From positions 1 through 5,442 of the forward strand of contig JBCCGE010000151.1 of NCBI GenBank assembly GCA_039029455.1: a DNA stretch of 5,442 nt. The letters run 5' to 3'. The stretch comes from JBCCGE01 sp039029455. GTDB lineage: Bacteria; Pseudomonadota; Gammaproteobacteria; Arenicellales; Poriferihabitantaceae. The translations under genes and the position numbers were made by a program. The notes beneath the pieces were generated by a model. It had not been told where the DNA came from and did no database searches. It was given only the letters and a program-made list of their open reading frames with translations. This document shows, piece by piece, positions 5,420-5,442 of this stretch; position 1 is the stretch's first letter, and every line of letters starts with the position of its first letter.

Positions 5420-5442
5420 AGCAATTTGCCGGGGTTCATTAC
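5416..5442 (-). CDS. C-terminal end of a probable FAD-linked oxidase (partial)
   Basis: The minus strand of the last 27 bases reads VMNPGKLL followed by TAA. An MNPGK(L/V)L ending is typical of FAD-linked oxidases (GlcD, D-lactate and D-2-hydroxyglutarate dehydrogenase type, FAD_oxidase_C domain). Its stop codon overlaps the rpiA stop, giving a convergent pair. Only eight residues are visible, so the identification rests on this short signature. D-2-hydroxyglutarate dehydrogenase is the favoured guess because it often neighbours serA, and serA neighbours rpiA in E. coli. Confidence 0.55.
   Translation of the reverse strand, partial: VMNPGKLL

Overview
The window looks like a chromosomal segment of a gammaproteobacterium. 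The order pepP - ygfB (UPF0149), divergent from a ZapB-like coiled-coil gene - zapA - 6S RNA (ssrS) - ygfA, and then rpiA, is the classic gammaproteobacterial neighbourhood around ssrS. The protein sequences fit the same group. The exact lineage cannot be fixed by eye. A Pseudomonas-like or marine gammaproteobacterium is plausible, because the small TIGR02449-type gene sits before zapA. In E. coli serA lies between ygfA and rpiA; here that place holds other genes.

Positions 1-100 are an A/C-rich, degenerate tandem repeat into which a truncated pepP (minus strand) runs and stops. Positions 58-1136 carry ygfB and pepP on the minus strand, joined by a one-base stop/start overlap. Positions 1143-1237 are a divergent promoter region. 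Positions 1238-1778 carry a small coiled-coil gene and zapA (plus strand, 1 bp apart), both with GTG starts; these are Z-ring assembly functions. Positions 1779-2007 have no credible gene but fold almost entirely into one long imperfect hairpin with internal branches. This is the most interesting object in the window. Positions 2035-2244 hold a sigma70-type promoter and 6S RNA, followed only 9 nt later by ygfA (5-formyl-THF cyclo-ligase).

Positions 2847-2933 encode, on the minus strand, a 28-residue hydrophobic micro-protein whose stop codon overlaps that of ygfA. Positions 3081-5419 form a tight plus-strand operon: peptide deformylase - APH/ecdysteroid-kinase-like phosphotransferase - rpiA, with gaps of 2 and 9 nt. 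The last 27 bases carry, on the minus strand, what looks like the C-terminus of an FAD-linked oxidase, convergent with rpiA.

Functionally the window combines cell-division control (ZapA and partner), growth-phase control of transcription (6S RNA), one-carbon metabolism (ygfA), N-terminal protein processing (def, pepP) and the pentose phosphate pathway (rpiA). It is mostly a conserved core region. The parts not explained by known genes are the 229-nt hairpin, the repeat that ends pepP, and the micro-protein.
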